NCBI GenBank assembly: GCA_964595205.1
Contig: CAZQOQ010000015.1
Coordinates: 248,001 to 312,000, forward strand
Source of the DNA: JADKIH01 sp964595205
GTDB lineage: Bacteria; Bacteroidota; Bacteroidia; AKYH767-A; 2013-40CM-41-45
Reading direction: 5' to 3'
DNA length: 64,000 nt
The stretch's first letter is position 1; every line of letters starts with the position of its first letter. Below, in pieces: positions 55,656 through 64,000 of the stretch. The notes under the pieces were generated by a model. It was not told the origin of the DNA, ran no database searches, and saw only the letters and a program-made list of their open reading frames with translations. The position numbers were made by a program, and so were the translations under genes.

Positions 55656-56322
55656 ACTTCCCCCACTCCCGGTTTTCAAGCATCGGAACAAAGCGGAATT
55701 CCTTTAGTTCTTCCTTTTCAATTTCTGTGTCTGATATCTTTCTGATCAATGTCATGATCTGCACATCTCCACGGCCAACCGGAATAACCATCCTCCCTCC
55801 CGTCTTCAGCTGATTTATGAGCTCTTCAGGTATGAAAGGCGCTCCGCAGGTGACGAGAATCTTATCATACGGCGCATAGGCAGGAATGCCTTTATAGCCA
55901 TCTCCGTAAAACATCTTTGGAACGTAACCCATCAGAGGCAATTTTTTTTGTGCGATGTCAAATAACTCTTTCTGTCTCTCAATGGTGAATACTTTCGCGC
56001 CCATTTCCAGCAGTATACAGGTCTGGTAACCGCTTCCTGTTCCTATCTCCAGGATCTTATCTCCCTTCTTAATATCCAAAAGTGATGTCTGATATGCCAC
56101 GGTATATGGCTGAGAAATTGTCTGCCCCGCACCTATCTGAAATGCATGATCAGAATAAGCCTGATTGAGGAAAGCCTGGTCGAAGAAAAAATGGCGGGGA
56201 ACTCTCATCATCGCAGATAGCACCGCTTCGTCACTGATGCCCTTAGACTTAATTCCGTCCAGCAGCTTTTTACGCATACCCTGATGCTTGAAATTATCCT
56301 CCGGTAAATTCACTGGTTTCAT
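55654..56322 (-). CDS. pcm: Protein-L-isoaspartate O-methyltransferase
   Basis: 222 aa from ATG 56322 (MKPVNLPEDNFKHQGMRKKL), the family length; the frame extends 34 codons upstream with no family match. The substrate loop AFQIGAGQTISQPYTVAYQT and SAM-binding ILEIGTGSGYQTCILLEMGA are diagnostic, with a later GRMVIPVG. It methylates damaged isoaspartyl residues so they can be repaired. It is convergent with susD and divergent from the oxidoreductase gene. Confidence 0.93.
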   Translation of the reverse strand: MKPVNLPEDNFKHQGMRKKLLDGIKSKGISDEAVLSAMMRVPRHFFFDQAFLNQAYSDHAFQIGAGQTISQPYTVAYQTSLLDIKKGDKILEIGTGSGYQTCILLEMGAKVFTIERQKELFDIAQKKLPLMGYVPKMFYGDGYKGIPAYAPYDKILVTCGAPFIPEELINQLKTGGRMVIPVGRGDVQIMTLIRKISDTEIEKEELKEFRFVPMLENREWGK

Positions 56323-56566
56323 ATGATCTGGAAATACTGTTGAAATTAGTTTGTGATTGAATAGTTGGTAAAGAAACCATGACTTTTCTACAGATTCACT
56401 TTTTACTATTATAAATATCAACAAAAAACAGGTAAAAATAAAGGCGTTATACCGGCTAAAGGGTTTTCTGCCTTGTCATCACTCAAAATGATATGCAGGT
56501 GACACTCATTTCCCCAATATTCCCGATATTTTACTAATTTCGCGCGAGCACAGAAAAATCCTTAAG

Positions 56567-57553
56567 ATGTTGAAAATAGGAGTAATTGGAGCGGGACATT
56601 TGGGAAAAATACATCTCCGCCTTTTAAAGGAAATTGATTCTGCACGGCTCATCGGCTTTTACGATCACGACATTGTTAAAGCGAAACAGGTTGAAGCTGA
56701 ATATGGTATTCGCAGCTACGACAATGTAGATGCCCTCATCGACGATGCTGATGCCATCGACATCGTGACGCCCACCCTCTCACATTACGAATATGCTGTG
56801 AAGGTTGTAAGAAAATCCAGGCCCGTTTTTATCGAAAAGCCGGTTACTCACACCGTTGCCGAAGGGAAAAAACTTCTCTCGCTTATTTCCGAGGCAGGTG
56901 TTAAAGGCCAGGTCGGACATGTGGAACGTTTCAACCCGGCTTTCCTGGCTGCCCGCAATTTTCTGAATCAGCCTCTCTTTATCGAGACTCACAGGTTGGC
57001 CGAGTTTAACCCTCGCGGGACCGATGTACCGGTTGTTTTTGATCTGATGATTCACGACATCGACATCGTTTTGAGCGTTGTAAAATCAACCATTAAAAGA
57101 ATCCATGCAAGCGGCGTCGCTGTCGTAAGTGACACTCCGGACATAGCAAATGCCAGGATCGAATTCGATAATGGATGCGTTGCAAACCTTACAGCCAGCC
57201 GCATTTCACTGAAGAGCATGCGAAAGAGCAGGTTCTTTCAGCGCGATGCATACATCTCGGTGGATTTCCTAAAGAAAAAAACAGAGGTTGTAAGGCTTAA
57301 GAACCTTGAAGGTGCTGCCGGTCCGCTGGATATAACTATCGACCTTGGAAACGACAAGGGATCGAAGATCATATATTTTGATCAGCCAAAAATTGAAGAG
57401 AGTAATGCGATTAAGACTGAACTGGAACAATTCATCGAAGCCATAGAAAAAGATCTTATACCTCCTGTTACGGTCGAGGAAGGTTTGCAGGCTTTGGTAG
57501 TTGCACACCAGATCATGGATAAGATAAACGTGTCATTAAATGTATTAGCCTGA
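56567..57553 (+). CDS. Gfo/Idh/MocA-family oxidoreductase
   Basis: 328 aa. A Rossmann NAD(P) site (KIGVIGAGHLGKIHLRLLKE) and the catalytic-region signature VFIEKPVTHTVAEGKKL, with the EKP lysine, place it in the Gfo/Idh/MocA family. The C-terminal sheet includes HVERFNPAF and FDLMIHDIDIVL, which resemble UDP-sugar or polyol dehydrogenases. The product of the next two genes (envelope lipoprotein, sugar transferase) suggests a sugar-nucleotide substrate, but this is an inference. Its stop overlaps the next start by 1 bp (TGATG). Confidence 0.85.
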   Translation: MLKIGVIGAGHLGKIHLRLLKEIDSARLIGFYDHDIVKAKQVEAEYGIRSYDNVDALIDDADAIDIVTPTLSHYEYAVKVVRKSRPVFIEKPVTHTVAEGKKLLSLISEAGVKGQVGHVERFNPAFLAARNFLNQPLFIETHRLAEFNPRGTDVPVVFDLMIHDIDIVLSVVKSTIKRIHASGVAVVSDTPDIANARIEFDNGCVANLTASRISLKSMRKSRFFQRDAYISVDFLKKKTEVVRLKNLEGAAGPLDITIDLGNDKGSKIIYFDQPKIEESNAIKTELEQFIEAIEKDLIPPVTVEEGLQALVVAHQIMDKINVSLNVLA

Positions 57554-58419
57554 TGATTTTCAAAAAGGGTTTTTACAATTCCGTTCTGCTGTTTTCTGTT
57601 ATGTGTATTGCATTTTCGTGTTCTGTGTTTGAACCTTCTTCGCCGATTGCATCTTACATACACATCGACAGTTTTTTGGTACAGACAACCTATGCGACGC
57701 AGGGAAGTAATTCCAGCAGGATTGTGGATGTGTGGGTCAATTACGACAATGAATACCTGGGGACATTCCCTTTGCCTGCAGACATACCGTTGATTGGCGA
57801 TGGGGTTCATAACATTAAGGTTAAGGCCGGTATACTGGAAAACGGAATTTCAGGATCGAGATCTGCTTATGTGAAGTACACGACCTTCGACACGACGTTT
57901 ACGCTTTCAACCACCAATAAAACGACATTCGTTCCAACGGTAACCTACGGCGGGGCAATTATTTTTCCCCAGATCGAGGACTTCGATGATGCAAGTCTTT
58001 CGCTGGTCACAACCACTTCGGGCAATGTGCCGTTGGTAATAACGTCGGGTTCGGATACGAATTCATTTGAGGGAAATTCCGGTGTAGCAATCCTCGACGA
58101 GAACCACACCGTATTTGAGGTCGCCTCCTCTGCCCCATTTGCCTTGCCTCTGAGTGTTCCTTCCTATGTTGAACTTAACTACAAGGGTGACCAGGATTTT
58201 GAGGTGGGAGTATTTATTACTTCTTCAGGTGGCATCGTGAAATCTTCCCTTCTGTCAGTGCGGGCATCTGAAATATGGAAGAAAATTTATATCAACCTCA
58301 GCAATCTTGGTGGGGTCGTAACCGACGGCATCAACTACAAGATCTACCTGCGTGCAGTCAAAGCATTGAACCTTACAAGTCCGAAGATATATTTTGACAA
58401 TCTGAAAGTGGTATATTAG
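57553..58419 (+). CDS. Lipoprotein of unknown function, coupled to envelope genes
   Basis: 288 aa. Lipoprotein signal ends at Cys23 (VMCIAFSCSVF). Residues about 35-115 look like a compact beta domain, and about 130-288 like a carbohydrate-binding jelly roll (IEDFDDASLSLVTTTSG; SYVELNYKGDQDFEVGVFI; KIYFDNLKVVY). Start overlaps the oxidoreductase stop; the next gene begins 1 bp after its stop. The tight packing implies a joint role in surface polysaccharide work, but I do not recognise the family. Confidence 0.75.
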   Translation: MIFKKGFYNSVLLFSVMCIAFSCSVFEPSSPIASYIHIDSFLVQTTYATQGSNSSRIVDVWVNYDNEYLGTFPLPADIPLIGDGVHNIKVKAGILENGISGSRSAYVKYTTFDTTFTLSTTNKTTFVPTVTYGGAIIFPQIEDFDDASLSLVTTTSGNVPLVITSGSDTNSFEGNSGVAILDENHTVFEVASSAPFALPLSVPSYVELNYKGDQDFEVGVFITSSGGIVKSSLLSVRASEIWKKIYINLSNLGGVVTDGINYKIYLRAVKALNLTSPKIYFDNLKVVY

Positions 58420-58420
58420 A

Positions 58421-59833
58421 ATGACGAAACAATTACATACACTCAGGTTTATTGTTGCTGACTGGTTCGCGGCCGTCCTTGCGTGGGGATTGTTTTTCAT
58501 TTACAGGAAGGAGTACATTGAACTCAGCGATCTTTCGGTGAGCGAGATCCTGAGCGACAAAAAATTTATCTGGGGCATCATTGTAATTCCATTGTGCTGG
58601 GTTGCAGCATATGCTTTATTTGGGACCTACCAGAATGTTTACAGGAAGAGCCGGCTAAAGGAATTCGGGCAGACGTTTTACATTTCGATCATTGGAGTAT
58701 TGATCATTTTCTTTTCCCTGCTGCTGGATGATGCAGTGATTTCATACAAGACATACTACCACACTTTTTTTACGCTTCTGTTTTTGCATTTTTTAATTAC
58801 CGCGCTGTTCAGGTTTTTCCTCAGCACGAATATCATCAACAAGATCCGGAAAAGGATCATTCGGTTCAATACGGTGATTATCGGCAGTAATACGAATGCC
58901 GTGCAGTTGCTGCACCAGATGGAAAAAGAATTCCATGCAGAGGGAAATTCGTTCGTTGGATTTGTTCATGTGGATGGTAATAACGATCACCTGTTGTCAC
59001 GGCACATGGCAAACCTTGGAGGCATTAAAAACCTGCGGGAGATCATCACCACACACAATGTGGAAGAAGCGATCATTGCGCTGGAGTCGTCAGAGCATTT
59101 ATCAATCGGCAAGGTCATCAATGAACTGGAAGATTTGCCGGTGCTGATCAAGATTATTCCGGACATGTACGACATTCTATCGGGTTCGGTGAAGATGAAT
59201 GCGATCTTCGGCGCTCCGCTCATCGAGATTTCGCCGAAACTGATGCCTGTGTGGCAGCGGTCCGTGAAGCGTTTGCTGGATATTTTCATTTCGATATTCG
59301 TGATGCTGCTGTTGTCGCCTTTGTATATTTTCGCATCGCTGGGTGTGAGATTTTCGTCGCGCGGACCATTATTGTACAGCCATGAGCGGATCGGGCTGCA
59401 CGGACAACCGTTTCGCATCTATAAATTCCGTTCGATGGTTGCCGATGCCGAAAAACATGGCCCGCAGTTGTCGAGCCAGCATGATCAGCGTGTGACAAAA
59501 TTCGGGCGTTGGATGAGGAAGATTCGTCTTGATGAAATCCCCCAGTTTTACAATGTGCTGAAAGGAGACATGTCGATTGTGGGTCCGCGCCCGGAGCGTC
59601 AGTATTTCATCGACCAGATCATGGAATATGCGCCTCACTACAGACATTTGCACAAGGTGCGGCCCGGCATTACATCATGGGGGCAGGTGAAATTCGGCTA
59701 TGCGGAAAACGTAAAGCAGATGGTAGAGCGGTTGAAATACGATTTGATTTATATTGAAAACATGTCGCTGGCTCTCGACTTTAAAATTATGATCTATACC
59801 CTGATGATAATTTTAAAACGAAAAGGGAAGTAA
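58421..59833 (+). CDS. Polyprenyl-phosphate sugar-1-phosphate transferase (WcaJ/WbaP type)
   Basis: 470 aa. Four to five N-terminal membrane spans, a Rossmann-like central part (TVIIGSNTNAVQLLHQM), a fifth span (LDIFISIFVMLLLSPLYIF) and the catalytic C-terminal domain: FRIYKFRSMVADAE, RLDEIPQFYNVLKGDMSIVG, GPRPERQYF. The Asp-Glu pair in LDEIPQ is catalytic in the family. It starts exopolysaccharide or O-antigen-like glycans by moving a sugar phosphate to undecaprenyl phosphate in the inner membrane. No other glycosyltransferases are in the window. Confidence 0.92.
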   Translation: MTKQLHTLRFIVADWFAAVLAWGLFFIYRKEYIELSDLSVSEILSDKKFIWGIIVIPLCWVAAYALFGTYQNVYRKSRLKEFGQTFYISIIGVLIIFFSLLLDDAVISYKTYYHTFFTLLFLHFLITALFRFFLSTNIINKIRKRIIRFNTVIIGSNTNAVQLLHQMEKEFHAEGNSFVGFVHVDGNNDHLLSRHMANLGGIKNLREIITTHNVEEAIIALESSEHLSIGKVINELEDLPVLIKIIPDMYDILSGSVKMNAIFGAPLIEISPKLMPVWQRSVKRLLDIFISIFVMLLLSPLYIFASLGVRFSSRGPLLYSHERIGLHGQPFRIYKFRSMVADAEKHGPQLSSQHDQRVTKFGRWMRKIRLDEIPQFYNVLKGDMSIVGPRPERQYFIDQIMEYAPHYRHLHKVRPGITSWGQVKFGYAENVKQMVERLKYDLIYIENMSLALDFKIMIYTLMIILKRKGK

Positions 59834-59886
59834 ACAAAAAAACAAAAAAACATAAAAAACATTCTTTAACACCAAACGCCAAACGA

Positions 59887-60786
59887 ATGATGAAGATATC
59901 AGTCATAGGAGCCGGAACCATGGGAAATGGGATCGCCCACGTTTTTGCACAGAATGGTTTTTCCGTTAACCTTATCGATGTATCGCAGGAGGCGTTGAAG
60001 CGTGGAATGGAAACGATTTCGAAAAATCTCGACAGGATGGTTGCGAAGGAAAAGATCACGGCCGCCGAGAAGGATCAGACGATGATGAATATTAAATCCT
60101 TTACAGTGATGGCTGATGGCGTTAGCGGTTCAGACCTCGTCATTGAGGCTGCTACGGAAAATACGGAACTTAAGTGTAAAATATTCCGTGATCTCGACCA
60201 GCTTTGCAATGCAGATACGATTCTTGCCACCAATACATCCTCTATTTCGATAACGAAAATCGCAGCCCAGACCAGGCGGGCAGATAAGGTAATTGGAATG
60301 CATTTCATGAATCCGGTTCCGGTGATGAGGCTGGTTGAGGTGATCAGGGGATATTCGACATCGGACGAGGTTACGAAATTGATTTTGGATCTGTCCAGGA
60401 AGCTGGGCAAGATACCTGTGGAGGTAAATGATTTTCCGGGATTCATCGCAAACAGGATTTTAATGCCGATGATCAACGAGGCGATTTATTCGCTTTACGA
60501 AGGCGTTGCCGGTGTGGAAGAGATTGACACGGTGATGAAATTGGGTATGGCTCACCCGATGGGCCCTTTGCAGCTTGCTGATTTCATAGGACTGGATGTA
60601 TGTCTTTCGATATTGAGAGTCCTTTACGATGGATTTGGAAATCCGAAATATGCACCCTGCCCGTTGCTTGTAAATATGGTTACAGCAGGAAATCTCGGGG
60701 TAAAATCCGGTGAAGGTTTTTACCAGTATAAAAACGGGAATAAGGAATTGGTTGTTGCATCGAAGTTTATGGCGAGCGCTGTTTAA
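59887..60786 (+). CDS. 3-hydroxyacyl-CoA (3-hydroxybutyryl-CoA) dehydrogenase
   Basis: 299 aa. NAD-binding VIGAGTMGNGIAHVFAQNGF, catalytic His in IGMHFMNPVPVMRLVEVI, and NDFPGFIANRILMPMINEA with GMAHPMGPLQLADFIG match 3-hydroxybutyryl-CoA dehydrogenases of about this length. It interconverts acetoacetyl-CoA and 3-hydroxybutyryl-CoA in fatty-acid or butyrate-type metabolism. It lies 53 bp after the sugar transferase, and a thioesterase gene follows 22 bp later. Confidence 0.94.
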   Translation: MMKISVIGAGTMGNGIAHVFAQNGFSVNLIDVSQEALKRGMETISKNLDRMVAKEKITAAEKDQTMMNIKSFTVMADGVSGSDLVIEAATENTELKCKIFRDLDQLCNADTILATNTSSISITKIAAQTRRADKVIGMHFMNPVPVMRLVEVIRGYSTSDEVTKLILDLSRKLGKIPVEVNDFPGFIANRILMPMINEAIYSLYEGVAGVEEIDTVMKLGMAHPMGPLQLADFIGLDVCLSILRVLYDGFGNPKYAPCPLLVNMVTAGNLGVKSGEGFYQYKNGNKELVVASKFMASAV

Positions 60787-60808
60787 CATTATCTTTTGAG
60801 AATCGATT

Positions 60809-61246
60809 ATGATTCACGATGAAAATTTCCGTCATTCCACCCGTGTTCAAATACGTTTCAACGACATGGACGCATTTGGTCATATCAACAATGCAACTTT
60901 TCTCACATATCTTGAAGAAGCGCGGATAAAATTTTTAGATGAAATCATTCGCTGGGACTATGAGAAATCGAAAAATGCAATCATCATGGCACGCGCTGAA
61001 ATCGATTTCAGGGTGCCGGGACATTTTAAAGACGACGTGGAAATACTGACGCATTGTTCACACATCGGGACAAAGAGTTTCACTCTGGAGTATGAAGTTG
61101 TAAAGAATGATCCCGGAGGCAGAATCACCCTGGCAACGGGAAAGACCGTTGTCGTGATGTTTAATTATGAGAAGAACGAGAGTATTCCGGTGCCTGATGA
61201 CTGGAGGCGTGCTTTGAGCACAGGGATGAACGCCGGAAAGCAATAA
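60809..61246 (+). CDS. Acyl-CoA thioesterase, hotdog fold
   Basis: 145 aa of the 4-hydroxybenzoyl-CoA/YbgC-type family. RFNDMDAFGHINNATFLTYL carries the catalytic Asp of the FNDMDAFGHINN loop and EEARIKFLDEI begins the central helix. It hydrolyses an acyl-CoA; chain preference is not readable. It lies 22 bp after the 3-hydroxyacyl-CoA dehydrogenase gene, so both may belong to one acyl-CoA pathway. Confidence 0.88.
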   Translation: MIHDENFRHSTRVQIRFNDMDAFGHINNATFLTYLEEARIKFLDEIIRWDYEKSKNAIIMARAEIDFRVPGHFKDDVEILTHCSHIGTKSFTLEYEVVKNDPGGRITLATGKTVVVMFNYEKNESIPVPDDWRRALSTGMNAGKQ

Positions 61247-61248
61247 TT

Positions 61249-61277
61249 GTAATTTCAGATCCGCCTCTGCAAATTAC
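61249..61277. terminator. Hairpin shared by thioesterase and miaE ends
   Basis: GTAATTTCAGA pairs with TCTG-C-AAATTAC around TCCGCC, with one bulge. It reaches into the miaE stop codon. No long T-run, so terminator strength is uncertain. Confidence 0.5.
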
Positions 61278-61855
61278 CCATGGATCGTTTCTTTATTCCC
61301 GTATTTTTTGATGATGTCGTTTTCGTATTCGAGGAACTCCTGCCATCGCTTATCTACATCAATACCGTTTGAATATTTTCTGGCCAGCCTGATGAACATA
61401 GTATAATGATTGGCCTCGCTTACCATGAGGTTACGATAGAAATCCCTCAGAGTCGCATCGCTGATGTTTTCGGAAAGGACCTTAAACCGTTCGCAGCTGC
61501 GGGCTTCCACAAGTGCGGAGAAGAGCAGCTTGTCGACTAAAACATAATGGCGTTGATGGCCTTTGCGAATGAAATTATTCAATTCGAAAACATATTCATC
61601 GCGTCTTTCGCGTCCCAATTCATATCCTCTTTCCCTGATTTTTTCAAAGACCTGTTGAAAGTGTTCGAGTTCTTCTTTGGCCAGGTCGAGCATCGATTCA
61701 ACGAGGTCGGTGCATTCGGGGAAATGGACAATCAGGTTAATGGCGTTGGTGGCCGCCTTTTGTTCACAATAGGCATGATCGGTAAGAATCTCCTGTATAT
61801 TTTTTTCGACAATATTAACCCAGCGAGGGTCAGTAGGTAACTTTAATCCAAGCAT
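61274..61855 (-). CDS. miaE: tRNA-(ms2io6A)-hydroxylase
   Basis: 193 aa from ATG 61855 (MLGLKLPTDPRW), the usual family start; the frame extends 22 codons further upstream. Ferritin-like di-iron helices carry the ligands HAYCEQKAA, EELEHFQQVF, EARSCERFKVL and EANHYTMFIRLA. It hydroxylates ms2i6A at position 37 of tRNA and needs O2. MiaA and MiaB are not in the window. It is divergent from the unknown 158-aa gene. Confidence 0.93.
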   Translation of the reverse strand: MLGLKLPTDPRWVNIVEKNIQEILTDHAYCEQKAATNAINLIVHFPECTDLVESMLDLAKEELEHFQQVFEKIRERGYELGRERRDEYVFELNNFIRKGHQRHYVLVDKLLFSALVEARSCERFKVLSENISDATLRDFYRNLMVSEANHYTMFIRLARKYSNGIDVDKRWQEFLEYENDIIKKYGNKETIHG

Positions 61856-61947
61856 ATATTTAAATAGGAAAAAGGGATGTACAAGATAATAATAAAATGT
61901 AAGAATGTAAATAATCTTCACATGATGGAAAGAAACATTTTGAATCG

Positions 61948-61955
61948 TACATTTG
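61948..61955 (+). promoter_or_regulatory. -7 promoter box for the 158-aa gene
   Basis: TACATTTG matches TAnnTTTG and ends 10 nt before the ATG at 61966. No -33 TTG at good spacing. Confidence 0.5.
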
Positions 61956-61965
61956 TATTACAGTT

Positions 61966-62442
61966 ATGGCACCCTTAGTATTTTATGGCGATAAACTTAG
62001 CATCAAGGTTACTCGCGAGTTCAGGCAACTCGTGAATATCTCTATTGCGGCCGGGAAGTTCATATTAATTCATCCTCATTATGAATTGATTAAAGAAGCC
62101 ATGCGTCTTGATATGTTTGCCGATGATATGCTGGAAGATTTTGAGGTTCATAACTGGCAGTATGAAATCGGAGAGGTAATAACTTATGATTTCGAAGAAT
62201 TACTCTTTTTCTATTCATTACTCGAGTTGAGCTGCAGGATCTTCCTTTGCAATATCGGTGATGATTTGAAAGCCATGGCCATAGAAAGCGGAGAAACCAA
62301 TGCCGAAGAGTTCGTGAGAGTGAGGAGCTTTTACCTGCGTCAGGCACAGGAATTTCTTATCAGGATTCGTCAGTCGTTTAGCAACAATCCCGAGTTTATG
62401 GAACTCCAGGAAAAGATTGAGCAGTTGAACGTTCTCGCATAG
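61966..62442 (+). CDS. Conserved-looking protein of unknown function
   Basis: 158 aa, no signal peptide or membrane span. N-terminal beta strands (PLVFYGDKLSIKVTREFRQL; FILIHPHYEL) lead into helices rich in acidic residues (DMFADDMLEDFEVHNWQYE) and a C-terminal helix (FMELQEKIEQLNVLA). It is probably a soluble cytoplasmic protein. I do not recognise the family. It stands between miaE and a transglycosylase gene, convergent with the latter. Confidence 0.7.
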   Translation: MAPLVFYGDKLSIKVTREFRQLVNISIAAGKFILIHPHYELIKEAMRLDMFADDMLEDFEVHNWQYEIGEVITYDFEELLFFYSLLELSCRIFLCNIGDDLKAMAIESGETNAEEFVRVRSFYLRQAQEFLIRIRQSFSNNPEFMELQEKIEQLNVLA

Positions 62443-62459
62443 AGAAAAAAATCACCTTT

Positions 62460-64000
62460 TTACCGGATGATGTCGTCGTTTTCCTCTTCAGGGATTGTAT
62501 CGGAAGGCAGCACCATTTCCCTGGCAGGACCCACGAGTGTAACATGAGGTTGTAAATTGTCGTGCTCTTCCTGTGTAATCAGACTCTTCTTTAGCATGAA
62601 ATCGGACACGATGCGATAATAATCAGAGATGTATGGTTTTAAATTTCCCAACGTATCGAAGCTGTACTTAAACCATTTCGGATGCGGCAGCAGGCTTGCC
62701 AGGAAGATGGATTCAGGCAGGTTTAAGTCAGAGGGTCGTTTTTTAAAATAAAAATCCGAAGCCTCACCTATCCCGTACACATCGGGTCCTAATTCAATGA
62801 TGTTCATGTACACCTCAAGCATTCTGTCTTTTGAATATAGCCGGTTACTCTCGATGAGCCATACGAGCAGTGCCTCTTCGGCCTTGCGTGCCACTGTCTT
62901 CTTCCTGTTCAGGAAGACATTTTTAACCAGTTGCATGCTAATGGTGCTCCCTCCTCTGACGAACTTGCCGGCTTTGAAATTCGTGATGATGGATTTTCGA
63001 AAGGCGTCTTCGTTGAAGCCATTGTGAAAATAAAAGTTGCCATCTTCCGAAGTCATAACTGCATTTACAAAATACGGAGAGATATTGGCAAGGGGCGTGT
63101 AATAGACATTCGCCGGGCCCACAAAAAACGATCTCACCAGGCGGTCACGCTCGAAAACAAAATGAACGAACTCATCATTCATTTTCATGAGATCAGAAGT
63201 GCCGTAATTCCTGATTCTGAATTTTTCTTTTTTCATCGACGACTGAAAAATAAGGCTGTCGGGTTCCGAGGTGTTGATTTTAAAGTTGAGTGAATACTGC
63301 AGTGTGCCGCTGGCTTTAATATCTCTCACTTCATCGAACATTCCAGCAGGCAGCGATGAAAAAAAGTCGTTCGCATTCGTTGTGCCTGTTATAATTCGCA
63401 ATGAAAATTCTTTTTGGTCAGCATTATCCTTCGAATACCGGAGGTATGGATTGATGACAATATTTGTGAGTGAAGCCTTCGAGCTGCTGTCGATTTCCAT
63501 GAATGTGCTGCCTGCATTGAAGGCAATTTCGAAAGATGCACTCTTCACCCGGACCGTATCTTCAGAAATTTTCTTATGATATGCTCTGAGATTATTGATG
63601 CGGAAATCTCCCAATGCCTTTAGGTTTCCATGCGTCCATTTATAGCCATTCAAAGAGAGATGTATGGTATCGAATCCGAGAGTCAAGCCGGTGAGTTCCG
63701 CAAGGAGCGGAATGGCGGCAGTGCCCCCGGAAAGTGGAAATACATTTAACTGTAGTGAATGCCTCACCTGGGAAAATTTACCTTCCCATTCCCAGGTTGT
63801 TTTCTTTTTTACATCTTCGGCAAAACCTTTCAGTGAATTTTCATCCGAATGGAATTCGCTCATATAAATACTTCGTTCGAGTGTATCATTCCGGTATGTC
63901 AGATAAACATCATGAATATTAGCCCTTTGAGGCGCCAGGTTAAATGCTTTGTCAAGCACCCTGCGAAACATAACAGCATAGTTCGTTCCCTTTCCCGGCC
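62460..64000 (-). CDS. Transglycosylase-domain protein (GT51), 5' end beyond the window
   Basis: At least 513 codons. The C-terminal part (about the last 210 residues) is a GT51 peptidoglycan glycosyltransferase: the catalytic Glu in TSEDGNFYFHNGF, RGGSTISMQLVKNVFLNRKK, YMNIIELGPDVYGIGEAS. No transpeptidase domain follows, and the protein ends DTIPEEENDDIIR. The N-terminal region is a large beta-rich part (ASFEIAFNAGSTFMEIDSSS) that I do not recognise, perhaps AsmA-like. No stop codon precedes the methionine at 63971; codons continue to the window edge (PGKGTNYAV), so the gene is cut off at its start. Confidence 0.85.
   Translation of the reverse strand, partial: PGKGTNYAVMFRRVLDKAFNLAPQRANIHDVYLTYRNDTLERSIYMSEFHSDENSLKGFAEDVKKKTTWEWEGKFSQVRHSLQLNVFPLSGGTAAIPLLAELTGLTLGFDTIHLSLNGYKWTHGNLKALGDFRINNLRAYHKKISEDTVRVKSASFEIAFNAGSTFMEIDSSSKASLTNIVINPYLRYSKDNADQKEFSLRIITGTTNANDFFSSLPAGMFDEVRDIKASGTLQYSLNFKINTSEPDSLIFQSSMKKEKFRIRNYGTSDLMKMNDEFVHFVFERDRLVRSFFVGPANVYYTPLANISPYFVNAVMTSEDGNFYFHNGFNEDAFRKSIITNFKAGKFVRGGSTISMQLVKNVFLNRKKTVARKAEEALLVWLIESNRLYSKDRMLEVYMNIIELGPDVYGIGEASDFYFKKRPSDLNLPESIFLASLLPHPKWFKYSFDTLGNLKPYISDYYRIVSDFMLKKSLITQEEHDNLQPHVTLVGPAREMVLPSDTIPEEENDDIIR

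Noticed and set aside
1..64000. tRNA, rRNA, tmRNA or riboswitch genes
   Set aside because: No cloverleaf, rRNA core or known riboswitch motif was recognised by eye; small RNAs cannot be excluded without covariance models.

Overview
The window reads as chromosomal DNA of an aerobic, gliding-type or environmental member of the Bacteroidota. The evidence is four proteins ending in type IX secretion (T9SS) C-terminal sorting domains, a SusC/SusD pair, BshC of bacillithiol synthesis, oxygen-requiring HemF and MiaE, recognisable Bacteroidota -7 promoter boxes (TAnnTTTG), and almost no Shine-Dalgarno sequences. No rRNA, tRNA, CRISPR array, integrase or intact transposase was found.

Layout. 1-14.1 kb: housekeeping genes ftsK, recN, fabI, clpC and gyrA, mixed with a T9SS cargo protein and a TPR protein. 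14.1-17.4 kb: a second T9SS cargo, then an accessory patch. In that patch two related 85-87 bp imperfect palindromes, resembling integron attC sites, bracket a HEPN-type gene, a 92-bp MITE-like palindrome and a HicB/HicA toxin-antitoxin pair whose toxin frame has no usual start codon. 17.4-26 kb: a glucosaminidase, then a leftward operon guaA - LysM protein - hemF - SMUG2-type glycosylase - 47-aa membrane peptide, a T9SS phosphoesterase and bshC. 26-34 kb: two very large secreted proteins, a FemAB-like acyltransferase and a small membrane protein. 34-37.6 kb: AIM24, phosphohexomutase, mltG.

37.7-44.9 kb is a phosphate block: a stand-alone receiver, a winged-helix regulator with a degenerate receiver, a phosphate-selective porin, pstS, pstC (with a PstS-like insert in its periplasmic loop), pstA, pstB and phoU. 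No histidine kinase is present. 45-48.8 kb: pyrD diverges from a DtxR/MntR regulator followed by an NRAMP-UspA fusion; two TTTAGG-N4-CCTRAA operators sit on the regulator promoter. 49-55.5 kb: smpB, an outer-membrane barrel, susC and susD. 55.6-64 kb: pcm, a coupled oxidoreductase-lipoprotein-sugar transferase set, a 3-hydroxyacyl-CoA dehydrogenase and thioesterase, miaE, an unknown 158-aa protein, and a GT51 transglycosylase that runs off the right edge.

Most attention is deserved by the attC-like bracketed cassette patch (15.2-17.0 kb), the PstC/PstS chimera, the degenerate phosphate regulator pair, predicted leaderless promoters (guaA, pyrD, HEPN gene), and simple repeats that cluster at convergent gene ends. 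All calls come from reading the sequence; no database search was possible.
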